Source of the DNA: Cokeromyces recurvatus
Taxonomy: Eukaryota; Mucoromycota; Mucoromycetes; Mucorales; Mucoraceae
Assembly (NCBI RefSeq): GCF_025118155.1
Contig: NW_026251393.1
Coordinates: 955,001-1,019,000, forward strand
Length of the DNA: 64,000 bases
Direction of reading: 5' to 3'
The notes under the pieces: model-generated
The model's input: the letters and a program-made list of their open reading frames with translations, nothing else
Databases searched by the model: none
What the model was told of the DNA's origin: nothing
In this document: positions 1 to 12,130 of the stretch, in pieces
How the letters are laid out: each line of letters starts with the position of its first letter
Numbering within the stretch: position 1 is the first letter of the stretch
Made by a program: the position numbers and the translations under genes

Positions 1-1690
1 TAAAACAATCCTATGCTAACTAACGAAAAAAAAAAAAAGATGGCCCCCTCAAAGAATAAAATACTTAAAGGATAGTTATTCTCAGCAGTAGATGGTAGCC
101 GTAAATTATTTCGTTAATGACAAGTAAGCTACAATTTCATTATAGATATTGACAGGCAATAAAACTATTATAGAAATTAAAAAAAAACGTATTATTACAT
201 TTTTAGGAAAAGAAAGAAGAGAGTAGTAAATTATGAGGCCTTTACTTAGACTGTAATGATAGTGAAATTGGACCTTTATGATCAAATAAATAGTCAAGCT
301 TTGTGAAAGATGTTACAAACGGTCAACTAAAGGACTATCAAAGGAAGTAGGACATTAAGGTGGAAGAAGTGAAATAGTTTATGTGTTAATGAACTAATTA
401 AAAAGGAAGGATAGTGAATCTTCAATTTGTTCTTACATTTAGAATAGACACTGCATCTGAAAATAGCAAATAGAATATGTGTATACATATATTTTTTCGT
501 CAATAGTTATGTAAGTACATTTTGAGATGATTAGTTGTTGATTCGCTCTTAGATGCCCCTTTAAGTTGCTAATGGATACGCCTATTGCATTTAACATAGG
601 ACAAAGAAAACTAGAGGACGGGATCTATCGCTATGAATGACTTGCAATGAGTTAGTTGTTCTGACTTATTAAAAGTATTTCTACGTTGATGGTAGGATTT
701 AACGATTAGCTTAATTTTCTAACAAGTTATTGAGTATATAACATACTTTTCTTTTTTTTTTTTAATACTAAAATTTTACAATAGTTAAGAATATTTTAAG
801 GTAAAGCTAAGACTTTATAATACTTATACGATATGTTATCATGTATATCTAGTTAGTAACTTAGCTATTTGTAACATGACTTTAGTGTAGCTATGAATTG
901 CTTTCTAATATCTCTATTTGCCTCATCTTCCAAATTATGACAATGAGAAAAGCTTTATTAAAAATAACCAAGTTGTATTATTATAGATGGAATTAAAATG
1001 CTAAACATTTATTGAATACTTTAAGAAAGAAATAGCAATGATAGTTGAAATGCAATTCAAGACATCAAATAAAATAAAAATAGATGTCTGAACTAAACGG
1101 TACACCAAGGTAGGAAATAGAACTGTTTCTCTGAATTGAGATACAGTATGTACATATATGATGTATATTTTGTTCATTTTAAAAGACCTAGAATAATATA
1201 GTTGACAAGGTTCTCTTCAATATTATAAGTCATAGTTTGGATGTCTTTGAATTTTATCTTCAATAAGTACAGCTTTATCAGTATAGAGTAAGCATTTAAT
1301 TTGAAATAATAATTGAACAAATATTGTGTTAACATAAAATGACTTATATTGAAACAATAACGACGACTGATTGCTGATAAGAGTATCTCATGTAGAACAA
1401 TAGTAAAATAAACTGAAAAGTAGAAGGATAAAGTATTGTTGAGGACCACATATATACCTTGGATCGAGAATATCATACATGAATTTAATACACAAGATAA
1501 TAAATATTTTGTAAATGTTAAGTATTAACAATAAATACGCATACAATTTAATAAAACAGAAATATTCGTTTATCAAAATAGTTTCTTTCTACGTAATTTT
1601 AAACGACTTTTTGATTATTTGAGATTCGAGTTTAAATACTGTGCTAAACCAAACAAGTACAGACAATATATAATACAATTTCTTTTTTGC
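1..1690. other. Gene-free AT-rich stretch
   Basis: No open frame here has recognisable protein motifs or credible splice structure. The composition is AT-rich with scattered short A and T runs. A less AT-rich patch near 540-680 could be an old repeat remnant, but I could not relate it to anything else in the window. Confidence 0.6.
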
Positions 1691-2934
1691 TTAAAAAGCG
1701 CCTCTCTTCTTTTGCTCCTCTGCCATCTTTCTAAACATTTCCATTGTAGCATTTTCCTTAGCTTTATATTCTTCCATTTTGCTTAAAATAGGAGCTAATT
1801 TTTGATTCTGTCTATCCTGTCTTCTTTCTTCTCTTTTTTCTCTTGCTCTTCTCTCTGCTGCTAACCTATTACCACGGAATAGATTCATTTATACACATCT
1901 TATTATATCTATCCATAAATATTATTCTCTTTACCTTGCTTGGAAATCATCACTTCCCATTAAATCAGCCTCAGATAATTCAATGTCAGGGCTACGTTCT
2001 CTTTTATGATACGCATTCAAAGCTCTCTTTTTTGCGAGTGCTGCTTCACGACCTATTTCCTTTGGTGCTACTTCATCTAATATATCTTCTCTTCTTTCTG
2101 CTCTTTTCCTTGCTTCATATTTACGATTCATTTTTTCACGTTCATATCGTTCTTCTCTTTCTATATATATATATATATAAGCTTAGTTTCTTGATTTTCA
2201 TTATACAAAAAGTTCCAAAATTATACCTAATGTAAGTGTGTTACTGTCTGGCATAGTAGGACCTACAGGTTGTGTTCTTCTTTTATTGCTCATTTGTTTT
2301 TCTTTGTTGTTATTATTATTTCCACTTGTCATACTGTCTACACTATCGCGTACAGTATCCAACTCCCATTGATTATCTAATTTTTTTGCAAATGACCATT
2401 TATAACGTGTTGCATCTGAAGAATCAAGTTGAGTAGAGCTGATTCCTTTGTAAAATTTTTCTAATAACATATATATACTATATATTTTAATGTTGTCTCA
2501 TCCATTTATATACGCATATATATATATATATATATATTTATATGAATACCATTTAATTCGTAATCATTCCATTTTTTAACAAACTTTCTAAAGTATCTTC
2601 TTGCATCTTTAGAACTTAATTCATCAAAATACTTGTGCTTATATTCTTTTAACCAAAGACGAAATTCAGTTGCTTTTTCAAAATAGTCTTCTTCATCAAT
2701 AGCTATAAAAAAAATAAAATAAAAAAAAAATAAAATAAATACATGTATACGTATTATATCTGTTTATATATGTGTAATAACAAACATTGGCTTTATTTTA
2801 CGTTTAATAGTTGAATTCAAAGAACTAGAAGTTTTGGAATGTTTAGCTGACTTGCTGCTTTTATCATACTCTTCGACTGAATCACGACGTCTTTTGTGGC
2901 TGCTACTTTTATAATCTTTCGAAGAAGATCCCAT
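1691..2934 (-). CDS. SCI1-like basic nuclear protein (possible splicing-associated factor)
   Basis: Five exons on minus (2802-2934, 2550-2702, 2227-2460, 1935-2160, 1691-1865) join in phase to 306 residues. The N-terminus is Ser/Lys/Arg-rich (residues 1-44). Residues about 46-100 form a small helical domain with an acidic start, a WLKEYKHKYFDEL motif and a KFVKKWNDYELN motif. This resembles the core of plant style cell-cycle inhibitor 1 and its fungal relatives. A Gly-Pro-x-x-Pro motif (GPTMPDSNTL) follows, then a long charged helical region rich in Glu-Arg and Lys-Arg repeats to the end. The composition suggests a nuclear, possibly spliceosome-associated protein; that role is inferred from the family. 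Start: the ATG opens exon 1 and is followed at once by the Ser/Lys-rich tract. All introns are GT-AG. The gene model is firm; the family name is from memory. Confidence 0.78.
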
Positions 2935-3515
2935 TGTGATAAAATAAAAGAATGAATAATTGAGAGAAAAAAAAATAAAATAAAATAAATAGAATTTATT
3001 ATACGGAGAAAAAAAAATCTTATTTAGTATAAAGAATGAATTAATGGAACAAATGCAGCAGAGCATTTCTAAATAACCTTAATTACTATAATAAACAATG
3101 CTATGCTCCATAAAGATGAATCATAAAGGCTACATATTTAGAGTAAAGAGAGGGTTCAAGCATCTTTACTTATCCCTTTTATTTTCCATTCTTAAACGGT
3201 ATAGGCCCGAGATTAAATCTTTATTTTATACTGATAAGCTGATGGGAAATCAAAAATTCGAGATATAATTGCTTAGGCATTCCTTCGAAAGTTATAAAGA
3301 ATTACGCTTACCATTTAATCATCTTCTCCTCCCCTCCTTTTTTTTTGACTACTAGAACACTATAGATGTTGTGGAAAAGTGCCTTACAACACTCATCATA
3401 CTCAAACTTGATATATTCTTGACAACCTTTTTTTTTTTTTTAAAAAAAAAAAAGCCAATATTCGTATTCATAAATATTATTTATTATAAAGTTATATCTC
3501 GACGATTGGTTTATT
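2935..3515. other. Spacer between two minus-strand genes
   Basis: About 580 bases with no credible gene. It contains an adjacent T run and A run near 3430-3452 that could fold into a hairpin. The part nearest 2935 should hold the promoter and 5' UTR of the SCI1-like gene; the part nearest 3515 should hold the 3' UTR of the Pmp3-like gene. No clear promoter element stands out. Confidence 0.5.
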
Positions 3516-3829
3516 TTAAGTGTATGTAGTGCCATAAGTTTGTCCTTGGTTAACAGCTTGTGTACGTGGAGGAGCCATTTGTTGGAAGTTTCCTTTATCT
3601 CTTTCTCGAATAAGCACATAAAAGGCGTGCAGATGACCAGGAATATATCCTAATAACGTTAAGCATCTATGCATAAACAATATAAAGAATTAAAGATAAT
3701 GTGCATAGCAAATGTTATCATTCTACTTTACACATTAATCCAGAAATCACCACCACATCCTTGCATCAGAAAGACTCCCAAAGGAGGGAGAAGGATAATA
3801 ATTAAGATTAAGCAACAGGTACCGATCAT
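3516..3829 (-). CDS. Pmp3/UPF0057-family plasma membrane proteolipid
   Basis: Two exons (3732-3829 and 3516-3666, 65-base intron) encode 82 residues. Residues 4-20 are a hydrophobic helix (CLILIIILLPPLGVF). A GCGGDFWINV motif follows, then a second helix with LTLLGYIPGHLHAFYVL. This two-helix layout with PPLGV and GYIPG is the Pmp3/RCI2 signature, a small plasma-membrane protein that affects ion homeostasis and membrane potential in yeast and plants. The usual protein ends just after the second helix (about 55 residues). This one adds a polar Gln/Pro/Thr-rich tail of about 25 residues, as in the longer SNA-type fungal members. The exon join splits a Val codon and restores the conserved motif, which supports the model. 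Confidence 0.93.
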
Positions 3830-3937
3830 TGATTTATTATAAAGTTGTTTGTAAAAAGGAAAAGAACAAAAAAAAAAAAAAAAAAAAATGTTAATTTTAA
3901 AAGGAATGTTTATTTAGAAAGAATGAAGTCATTCTTA

Positions 3938-5625
3938 TTAACCAATCAAAAATCCTGGAGGGAAAAAGACTTCTTTTAGATTACCAAAGAAGCCTTTGTC
4001 ATAAATATTATCAACTTCATCTAAACTTTCAATTCTCTTTTCTTCAATAATTGCTTCTTCTTCTTCTTCTTGATTTGATCGTTGTTTATTGTACCTCAGA
4101 CTGTAATTAGCCGTTGTTTGGCTTTTTACATTGTTAACTTTAATGACCGATTTTCTATAAAGCTCACCTCTGTCAATAGAGTCTTCTACCATTTCCCATT
4201 TAAAAGCTTCATTCGTTGTAATACCTATGCCTGCTAAATAAAGTCTAATTTCATATATAAGTTAAAAGATGAATGAATATAAATACACACTTACTGATAT
4301 AAAAAGAAAATTAGAACAACAACTGATACTACTAAGGCTAAAATACCAATTGAGCCTATTATTCTATCACGATGTAATACATACTATATAGAATATATAT
4401 AACAGAATAACTAAGCCATCTTATTTATAAGTATATATATTTATATGTATGCATATACATTTATATTTACTAAAAATGCTTTACGGAATGTAATTAAGCG
4501 TTGTTGACCTGTCACTCTGTCTTGAACATAGGCTGTATTCAATCCCCATTCAATAATCATGCCTCGATACACTTGGAAACACAAGTAAGCACCATAAGCA
4601 CAGAATTCAGTTAATATAAATAAGAATAGAAAGAAATAGCGTTGATTATTTTCTCCTACGCATTGATTGATCCAAGCACAATGATGATCCAATCTACCGA
4701 TACATGCTTTACACATAGAGCAGTGCTTTGAACGAGCAGGCCTATCATAGTGTAATTAATAAATATCGCAGTATTATTTAATATATATGTGTGTATTTCT
4801 TTTTCTTTTTACTTTTGCAGTTTACATGTAACACATGTCTTTGGCTTATATATAAGCCCATCATATTTATAATATTTTAAATGCCCTTCAATATTCTCTT
4901 TTGTAATAATTCCTGGATTTGAAGTACAAGCGACATAATAAGATGCATAAAGAGATATAATTTGAATTGGAATAATGATACTATATATATATATATGATG
5001 TTAGTGTGTATACTATGAAGAATAGGATTCAGCCTTCTTACTACATATGAATCGAATGTAAATAGGGTCCGGGCATATGAGGGATTGCATTATATAGGAA
5101 GCTTACAATGGATGAAGAGGATAAACTAACAAAAAAGACCTTTTGTTTATTAATAATATATAGTCTATATATGAACATTTATAAATTTACTTGTAAAAAT
5201 GGATTTCGACTTTCACAGCAATAAGCCCAACCTTTATTTAATCTATTCATATTACTTTGACCAATAATACACAAGAGAAACCAACTATTCGATTGTTTAA
5301 AAAAAAAAAAAAAAAAATAGTGTCTATTTTGTATATACTTTACTTGATTCCTTTTGGTAGCTCTTCGATTAATAGATAATTCAACTTTCCAATAATACCA
5401 TGTCTTTTATTTTAAGGAAAACCCCTTCAGTTTTATTTCATCATTATACATTATTAATAATTTACCTTAAGGAAGGAGATTGACCAAATAATAATACAAA
5501 TACAATAAAACCAAAAAATAACAAAAATAGAGCAAGTAAAACAATTAGATTCTAATGTATAAAATAATGATTAACATTTAATTTATTTATTTTTTAAAAC
5601 AAGATTATAAATTTTAAACAACCAT
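3938..5625 (-). CDS. Swf1-like DHHC palmitoyltransferase
   Basis: Nine exons (5623-5625, 5466-5551, 5344-5403, 5191-5284, 5045-5139, 4813-4980, 4471-4741, 4383-4295, 3938-4244) join in phase to 390 residues. A membrane helix lies at about residues 3-21, followed by LFGQSPSLR and NPFLQ motifs. A conserved PGPYLHSIH stretch leads into a second membrane region. The Cys-rich catalytic domain has [15 protein letters not shown] and then [15 protein letters not shown]; the DHHC cysteine is the acyl carrier. After two more membrane helices comes the TTNEAFKWE motif (the family's TTxE), then a Glu-rich cytoplasmic tail. Domain order and motifs match Swf1, an ER enzyme that palmitoylates transmembrane SNAREs. 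Oddity: the upstream stop and reading phase force a first coding exon that is only the ATG, so the start is the least certain part. Confidence 0.88.
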
Positions 5626-6189
5626 TCTAACTTGTTTGCTCTTTAAATAATACTAATGAACGAAAGTTAGTTGAGTCCAGATCTATAGAACTCGAATTAT
5701 TAAAAAAGAAAAAAAAAAAAAAGAAAGTAGTAACAAATAAGGAAATTAATCTTTTAAATGCTGAAAATAGAGAGAATATGCCCATAATGCACGTGTTTCA
5801 ATTTTGTACAATTGCAAGTAGTGAGAAATGGCGAGACTTTAAGTATGTCCCTTCAAAGATACGTTCAAAAATACTGAAAATATCATTTGGTTTATTCAGA
5901 TTAAAGAGACAGTCATCGGAAAAGGGTGTAATTGTTATATATTGAGGCACAAATTTTCATTCTTATGATCAAGTATAGGAGGAACTTTTGCTTTTTTTTT
6001 TTTTTTTTTTTTTTCTTTTTTTTTTTTTTTGCAGTTAAAAAAAATGAACCAAAGGTGGTAAACCTAATTAATTTAATACAGGAATTTGAACATTTATTCA
6101 TTCATTAGAGAAGCCGCTATAAAGGTAGAGCTTTCAAAGTCAACATCCGTAAGCAAGATAAAAAAAAAAAAGGAACAAAACGACAAACA
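5626..6189. other. Gene-free stretch upstream of the Swf1-like gene
   Basis: The part nearest 5626 should carry the promoter of the minus-strand palmitoyltransferase gene. The rest has no credible coding content. It includes long T runs around 5990-6030 broken by a single C, probably expanded homopolymers beside the decayed transposon that follows. Confidence 0.5.
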
Positions 6190-6331
6190 ATTCTGACCAA
6201 GAAGGTATCCCTGATACCCAAAGAGCACAAGGGCCGAAAATTGATACTCAAGGACATACATACTGTCTTTATTTTTGAAATATTAGCCAATGAGCCAACT
6301 ATAACGGTTGAAGCTGTCACAGACCAACTTT

Positions 6332-6374
<43 letters not shown>

Positions 6375-6835
6375 GTCATCTCACTTGTAAACGCCTTGTC
6401 CAACAATATTTTGCACAAGACAGTGGGGAAATCGTAATTAAACCATACGACAGAGTAGACTTTTAGATTCATCAAAAAAATAGATTTTATGAATGACTGT
6501 GTGTTTATTGATGAGGCTAGGTTCAATAGAAACATACACCGCTCTTATGGTTGGTGTGAAATAGGATAGGAACACCTTACAAAATCAAAGTTGAAATAAA
6601 AGGTAACAAATATCAGTATCCTAAGTGCCATTTGCAAAGATGGTTTTATTACTTTTTCACTATAGGAGAATATCACTACAGCAATAACGAACTGATAATA
6701 CGCTGGCTGTAAAAAGAAAAGGCACAACTAGTAATGACTTTTTGGACTTTACAGAGCAAGTTCTTACTATACTTGATGTAGCTAATATGAATGATAAACA
6801 TCTAGTGCTTGATAACACATCCATTCGCAAGGCGA
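6190..6835 (+). pseudogene. Decayed Tc1/mariner (DDE) transposase
   Basis: Fragments of one transposase can be read on plus in shifting frames. The N-terminal part, from about 6195, has the Lys/Pro-rich helix-turn-helix linker and ends near 6333. A 39-base A run (6334-6372) interrupts the coding sequence. From 6498 the catalytic core reads CVFIDEARFNRNIHRSYGW, where the Asp of IDEA is the first catalytic acid; a stop follows at once. Near 6720-6830 the frame resumes with KGTTSNDFLDF and LVLDNTSIRK, where the Asp of LDN is the second catalytic acid. These motifs are typical of IS630/Tc1-mariner enzymes. No intact frame, terminal inverted repeat or TA duplication could be identified. The element is clearly dead. 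Confidence 0.85.
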
Positions 6836-9503
6836 GCCTTTTTATCATGATCATCATAAAAAAGAGCTCAATTGCCATAATACAGTAATAAGAAAGCTTA
6901 CAGCCTAACTATTTAAAATGCATAAACTGCCAAAAATATCTTGTACAATTGAAAATAAAACTGCTGTATAAAATGACATTTTTTATATTATTGATTGCTT
7001 ATCTACTCTTATTTTTTTGAAGAATGTATGAACATCATGCTCTGTTGTGTAACTACATTTGACTAGTTTTGGCTAAATTACTTTACAAGAATGCTCAACA
7101 TATTCACATGAATAAAAATACATATAAAAAAAGTAAACAAACTTCTTCTTTTTTTCTTACTTTCTTGCTTACTTTCAAAAAAGATAGTAATGCTTTACTA
7201 CATTCAAATAAAAGGCAAAACTTATCTCTAAAGTATTAAAAAGAAGAGAGAAAAAAAAAGACAAGTAGAAAGGCAGAAGAGAAGATTTAACGCAAAGTAA
7301 ATTAAAAACAAAAAAAAAAAAAAAATTGCTAAAATTTAACTTTAATAACTTCTCCTTTTGTTTATTTTTTTTTTTCTCCTGAATTTTACTATAAAAAAAA
7401 AGTACATTTTTTCGTTTTTTTTTCCCTTTTTTTCTCTTTTCTTTTCTTTAGCTTTTTTTTATATTTTCCCTATTCTTCTTTATTTTTACTTGAAACTATG
7501 GGTAGACATTGTCAGGGTTATGAAGTGTGCTCAAGTCACATAGCTTGGCTTACTTGAGAGTGTAGAACTGTCCGTTTATAACATGGCTAAAGGAGAGGGC
7601 CTAGACTCTCTTTTGGTTACTACATGCATATCCGCCTTCACCTTGGGTTATTGCAACCTTAGATAATTGATGGGACCTTATCGAATTTTGACTGCTCAAG
7701 TTTGATTTATTTCCAAAGGAGGAGGGAAATAAAAAGGATACTTGGGGTTGGAAATTGTAAACCTGTTCCTTTTTTAGGGAGATTAGCGTACTCTTTGTCT
7801 GCACCATTGAAAGGGCTTATCTCAAGGTTTAGTTTTTCTGTTTTTCTTTTTGGAGGTTTTTCCTTCTTTTTATTTTTATCTAGTTGCTGTTTATAAAATA
7901 AAAATAGATAAGGATGCACAGCTTACGTTTCTGACCGTGGTTTTTTCATCTATTTATTTAGTTGAAGAATCCCAGCTTGTATTTACTGTTAAGTCAAAAG
8001 TAGATGCTAGGGGTCAAAGAAGGGACATTCTCAGGTAAACAATAGTCAGGTCGTGCACTTTATATATCTGGATTCCTTCCACTTCGCCACGCTACAGGTC
8101 AGAATGTTTAGCCCGGCTTCCAATGAAACTTACATCCAACTGTATTTTTTATTGGGGTAGGAAGTGAGGAATCCTATCTTTTTCTTCTAGCAAGGCTTGG
8201 ATCAGGTTGGTACTTTGCCAAGTGTCTACTAGTTGAAATTGGACGTTTATCTTTCAAGTAGAAATTTAGAGGGAGAAGAAAAAATTACAGCCTGTATCAA
8301 TTTGTTTGTGTATGGGTTGTAATATTATTTTTGGGATTAGATATGCTTTCACCTTCTCGTGGTTAATCCTGTTAGTATCAAGTCTCTTTTAAAGAGATTT
8401 GAGAACTAAGAAAAGCATCTTTTTTTTATAATATTAATAAAAATGAAAAAAAATCAATTTAATAAAATCGTGTTCTACAATAAAGTTGCTTCTCTAATAG
8501 TATTTTATTATAACAAAAGTGGTGAAAGACTATAATAGCACAGTGTATAAATATTAAAAAGATTATTGTATATTTTTTCTAAGATTTCTTTCCTCTCAAG
8601 GTAAGTTATGTGTGGTTAAATAAATTTAGCATCACTAGAATGTACATTATCAGAATAAGACTAAAACTAGCCAACATTCATAATGAGCATTCATAATCTG
8701 ATTGCTGTACAAAAGACTGTTCATCTTTAAGGTATAATTTGAAGTTGTTTCAAGCCCTGCCATCATAAATATTCATTATTCTATCTGGAAACAAACTAAC
8801 TTTGGTTTTCGAACTAGTGATTTTTTTTTCAACAAGGAAAATTTTCTTAGGGTATTGAGTAATAAGGGCTGAAGGGAGGCTTCACCAATTCATCGAAAAG
8901 AAGTTGTTGAAATATCTTAGTCTTTGCAAAGGAATCTTATTTTTTTTTATTACAAATTTTCCACAAAGACAATCCCTTTACTCCTCAGAATTGTATCTAC
9001 GGATGGTATAACGACACTTAATACAAGAAACATATTTTTGAAGTCTATCATGATAACAAAAAAGGTTGCCATTTGACATCACTTGTAAAACGTAACAATA
9101 CGTTTTTTGGAAAATGATACTGTTAGATACAGTCTTTTAGTGCGATATTAATGAAGGTCATCATTGTTTTGAGGTTCTTGTCAGTTATATATTGCTCTTG
9201 GATGAGCATAAAGAATATAAAGGGTAATTGCTCCTTCAATGAATTTGTCTCATTATATGGATTAATTAAAGGAAATTCTATAAACTAACTAAAGTTGATG
9301 CACATGATGTGAACATACGTTTAATAAGGAACTATTGCTATCTTTTATTATGTACGGTGCTTCTTGCTATTCGCTAACTTTTTTTCATCATTTATATGTT
9401 GATGTACTCACTATTTATCGCTAACTTAAACCCTTATACAATACTTGACTTTTTCTTTGCTTATAATATAGAGTAGATTGTCTTAAACAAACAAACAAAC
9501 AAA

Positions 9504-9543
<40 letters not shown>

Positions 9544-10073
9544 CGGTAGAAAGCATGACAGAAAGAGTATAATTAAATTCCCCATAAAGAGATAAAAGTT
9601 GAGGTATAATAAATAGAAAAATTTGTGCCTTATTAAATCAATAGTTTTTTTATTCCTGAGCTTTTTTTTTTTTAAAAAAAAATATGTGCCAAAAATGTTA
9701 AACATCATTGCAGTATTTAATAGAATCGAAAAGAACTAAACATTTTGTAATGCGATTATTGCTAATTAGAAATGAAATAAAAACTGTGCATTTTTAAATA
9801 AGAATTATGGAATATTAAAAATACATATTATGTGATATAATTGTAAGAATATAGGTTTGTATGCTAATATAGGAACTTTAATGATATTTGTCCACGAAGT
9901 AAAAGCTGATGCATTAACTGTTTCGTTAGGTAGTCATCTATAAGCCCAAAAAAAAAAAAAGCAGTCAGTAATGCTCAAAACTAACAAAAAAAAAATGGAA
10001 CTCAGCTTCCCCTCATTTACTCTAGGCCCTGTTTTTATAAAGGTATATTTTTTTTTTCTACAAAGAGAAGATC
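6836..10073. other. Repeat-rich gene-free region with a less AT-rich island
   Basis: No gene model could be supported over about 3.2 kb. The stretch 7494-8400 is visibly richer in G and C than its surroundings and has no long conserved frame. It could be a solo long terminal repeat, an old element or an unrecognised transcript. From 8400 to 9420 broken coding-like fragments appear on plus, but I could not assign them. Long A runs lie at about 9508-9540 and 9661-9681. The part before 10074 should contain the uL1m promoter. Confidence 0.5.
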
Positions 10074-10980
10074 ATGTTTTCACGTACAACATTAAGATCA
10101 ACATCACGATGTATTTCACTAACCAGTAACCAAATTAGAAACTATGCTTCCAAAAATAAATTCAAGGTGAAAGAGAATCCTGATGCAGTTAAATTATCCG
10201 ATGCTGTCAACATTTTAAAAGCCATAGAAGTTGGTAACCCTAGTCATCAAATCGAAGCTCACATTCAATGTAAAATCGAAAAGTCAACACCTCTAATTCG
10301 AGGCTCGCTCGTTTTACCAAAAAGTATTAAACAAGAAGCAACAATTCTTGTATTTGCAACAGGGAAAAAAGCAGAAGAAGCCAAAGCAGCAGGTGCTCAA
10401 TATGTAGGTGGTGACGAAATGATTGAAAAAGTACAGGCTGGTGAACTCAAGTTCGATAAATGTATTGCTACACCTCAAATGTTCCCTTCTGTCACTAAAA
10501 TTGCTCGTATTTTGGGTCCAAAGGGCTTAATGCCTACTGTTAAAAAGGGTAAGTTATTCATGTAAGGATAATTTGGAGATTTAACTAATAAAAAGCATTA
10601 CTATAAGGCACTGTTACGGATGATATCTTAGGAACGGTTCGTAAATCAAAGAGTTCATTTGATTTTAAAGCAGATAAGCAGGGTGTTTTGCATACTGGTA
10701 TATATATTATAAGAATATTAATGCGAATATTTAATTTATATCTAAAATAGGTATTGGTCGAATAAACTTTGAAAACAATGAGATTGAAGCAAACCTCAAA
10801 GCTATTCTTGAAGAATTGAGAGTATTTGGAAAAGCTAATAATTTAAAAGGTAACATACAGACAAACATTAGTTAAACACTCATATTTATGTTTATTAAAA
10901 AAAAAGCAATTATTCAAAACGTCGTGCTCTCCTCTACTCGTGGTCCCGGTATTGTTGTTTCCAATGGACAAGCACTTTAA
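10074..10980 (+). CDS. Mitochondrial large-subunit ribosomal protein uL1m
   Basis: Four exons (10074-10548, 10608-10697, 10751-10849, 10907-10980) give 245 residues. The first 25 residues are basic and Ser/Thr-rich with an RNYASKNK motif, typical of a mitochondrial import signal cleaved after Arg-x-Tyr. The body is a ribosomal L1 domain. The rRNA-binding motif ILGPKGLMPTVKKGTV spans the first intron. GIGRINFENNEIEANL follows, and the C-terminus ends STRGPGIVVSNGQAL. In mitoribosomes uL1 forms the mobile L1 stalk that handles the exit-site tRNA. Exon joins fall inside conserved motifs, so the model is firm. A gene-poor repeat region lies on either side. Confidence 0.95.
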
Positions 10981-11337
10981 GTATACAATTATTTAACATG
11001 TCAAGCTTATATAGATAATAAAAAAAAATGATATACGTAAATTTGTAATTATAAAACAGAAGAATTTTTACTCTTGTTACAATATAGAAGATTTTACTTG
11101 AATTATAGTTATTTTTAATTTAAAGGATGACTTCAAATTAAGATTATTATAAAGCTTTGAAATATATATAAAATACTCGGATATACGTACATAGAAAGTA
11201 GTTGAATTATACGTATTTCATGCATAATATATAAGAAATTATGTATATAACAAACACAGCTATAGTGGCTATATTATGGACTAATCTCTTACTCAGTACG
11301 AAAACATAACAAAGAAGACTTAATCTTTGTATATAAT
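10981..11337. other. uL1m 3' flank
   Basis: About 350 AT-rich bases between the uL1m stop and the LINE fragment. AATAAA-like sequences occur near 11010-11030 and may serve as the polyadenylation signal. Nothing else was recognised. Confidence 0.5.
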
Positions 11338-12130
11338 ATGTACTCCTTTCTACCAGACGATGCATTATTGACAAAATTGCTACCATACATACAATCCCAA
11401 AATAAATCAGAATGGTCCCAACTATCCAAATCTTATCTTTGGATATTAGTTTGCAATGAAAATCTTGACACTGCGTCTTATAAGGATTTTAATAGAAAAC
11501 AAAGACGATTTCTGCTTAACAGCTACCGCACAAAAATACAAGAAAAACATTCGAAACTTCTATCCCATTGCCGTAATAATCTGATTGTCGACCCTATCCT
11601 CATGATAACAATGACAAGAAGTGAACGGTTTCGTTGCATGCGATGGCGACTTGGTTGATTACCTCTTGGTAAACCCCAAGCCTGCCTCTTCCATCCAAAT
11701 GAACTCTTCATACGCTTATATAGTTTTTCTTGTTTGCATATGCATAATCGTCTTCAAATGCCCCAGATCTATTGAAGATCCACTCTCTTATATCTTGAAC
11801 CTATTATCATCAACATTCCATACTAAGAAAGTGAGAAAATCAATGGATGCGGCTCAAACGCTGGCCTTCCATATGTGCAATTCTGCTTGGAAATGGACTA
11901 TCTTGCTTCACTCCCAAATCCCTGAACCCTCTGACCATCATCTTCTTTCAATACAGCAACGATTTTCTGATAGTTAATTATCATCACTTATACATACACT
12001 TTAACATTTTCCCTTTTATCCCAAAAAGGGGGTTTCTTTCCTTTTTCTTTTTCCATAGCGATCTGACCAGGGCAAAACAGCATATAAATGCTATGTGCTC
12101 ATTGGTCATTTTTTAATTTTTAAATAAAAT
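11338..12130 (+). mobile_element. LINE 3' fragment (C-terminal ORF plus 3' UTR)
   Basis: The open part (11338-11658) encodes the C-terminal region that follows a LINE reverse transcriptase. It matches the larger copy at 24.1-26.2 kb in the order LLSKLL-like helix, WSQLSKSYLW, NRKQRRFLL and finally RWRLG. A TGA stop follows RWRLG, yet similarity to the other copy continues beyond it: a Cys/His-containing segment, then CLHMHNRL, then after one frameshift SIEDPLSYILNLL. The 3' UTR contains GACCAGGGCAAAA, a short GCAT/ATGC hairpin and TGCTCATTGG, and ends in an A/T-rich tail near 12110. The fragment is 5'-truncated, as is usual for LINEs, and inactive. Confidence 0.8.

Noticed and set aside
1843..2235. 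130-codon plus-strand hydrophobic frame
   Set aside because: Antisense to exons 4-5 of the SCI1-like gene; hydrophobicity arises from the complement of Lys/Glu/Arg codons.
9421..9708. Phe-rich minus-strand frame
   Set aside because: Driven by a long A run and AT-rich sequence, with no motif or splice support.
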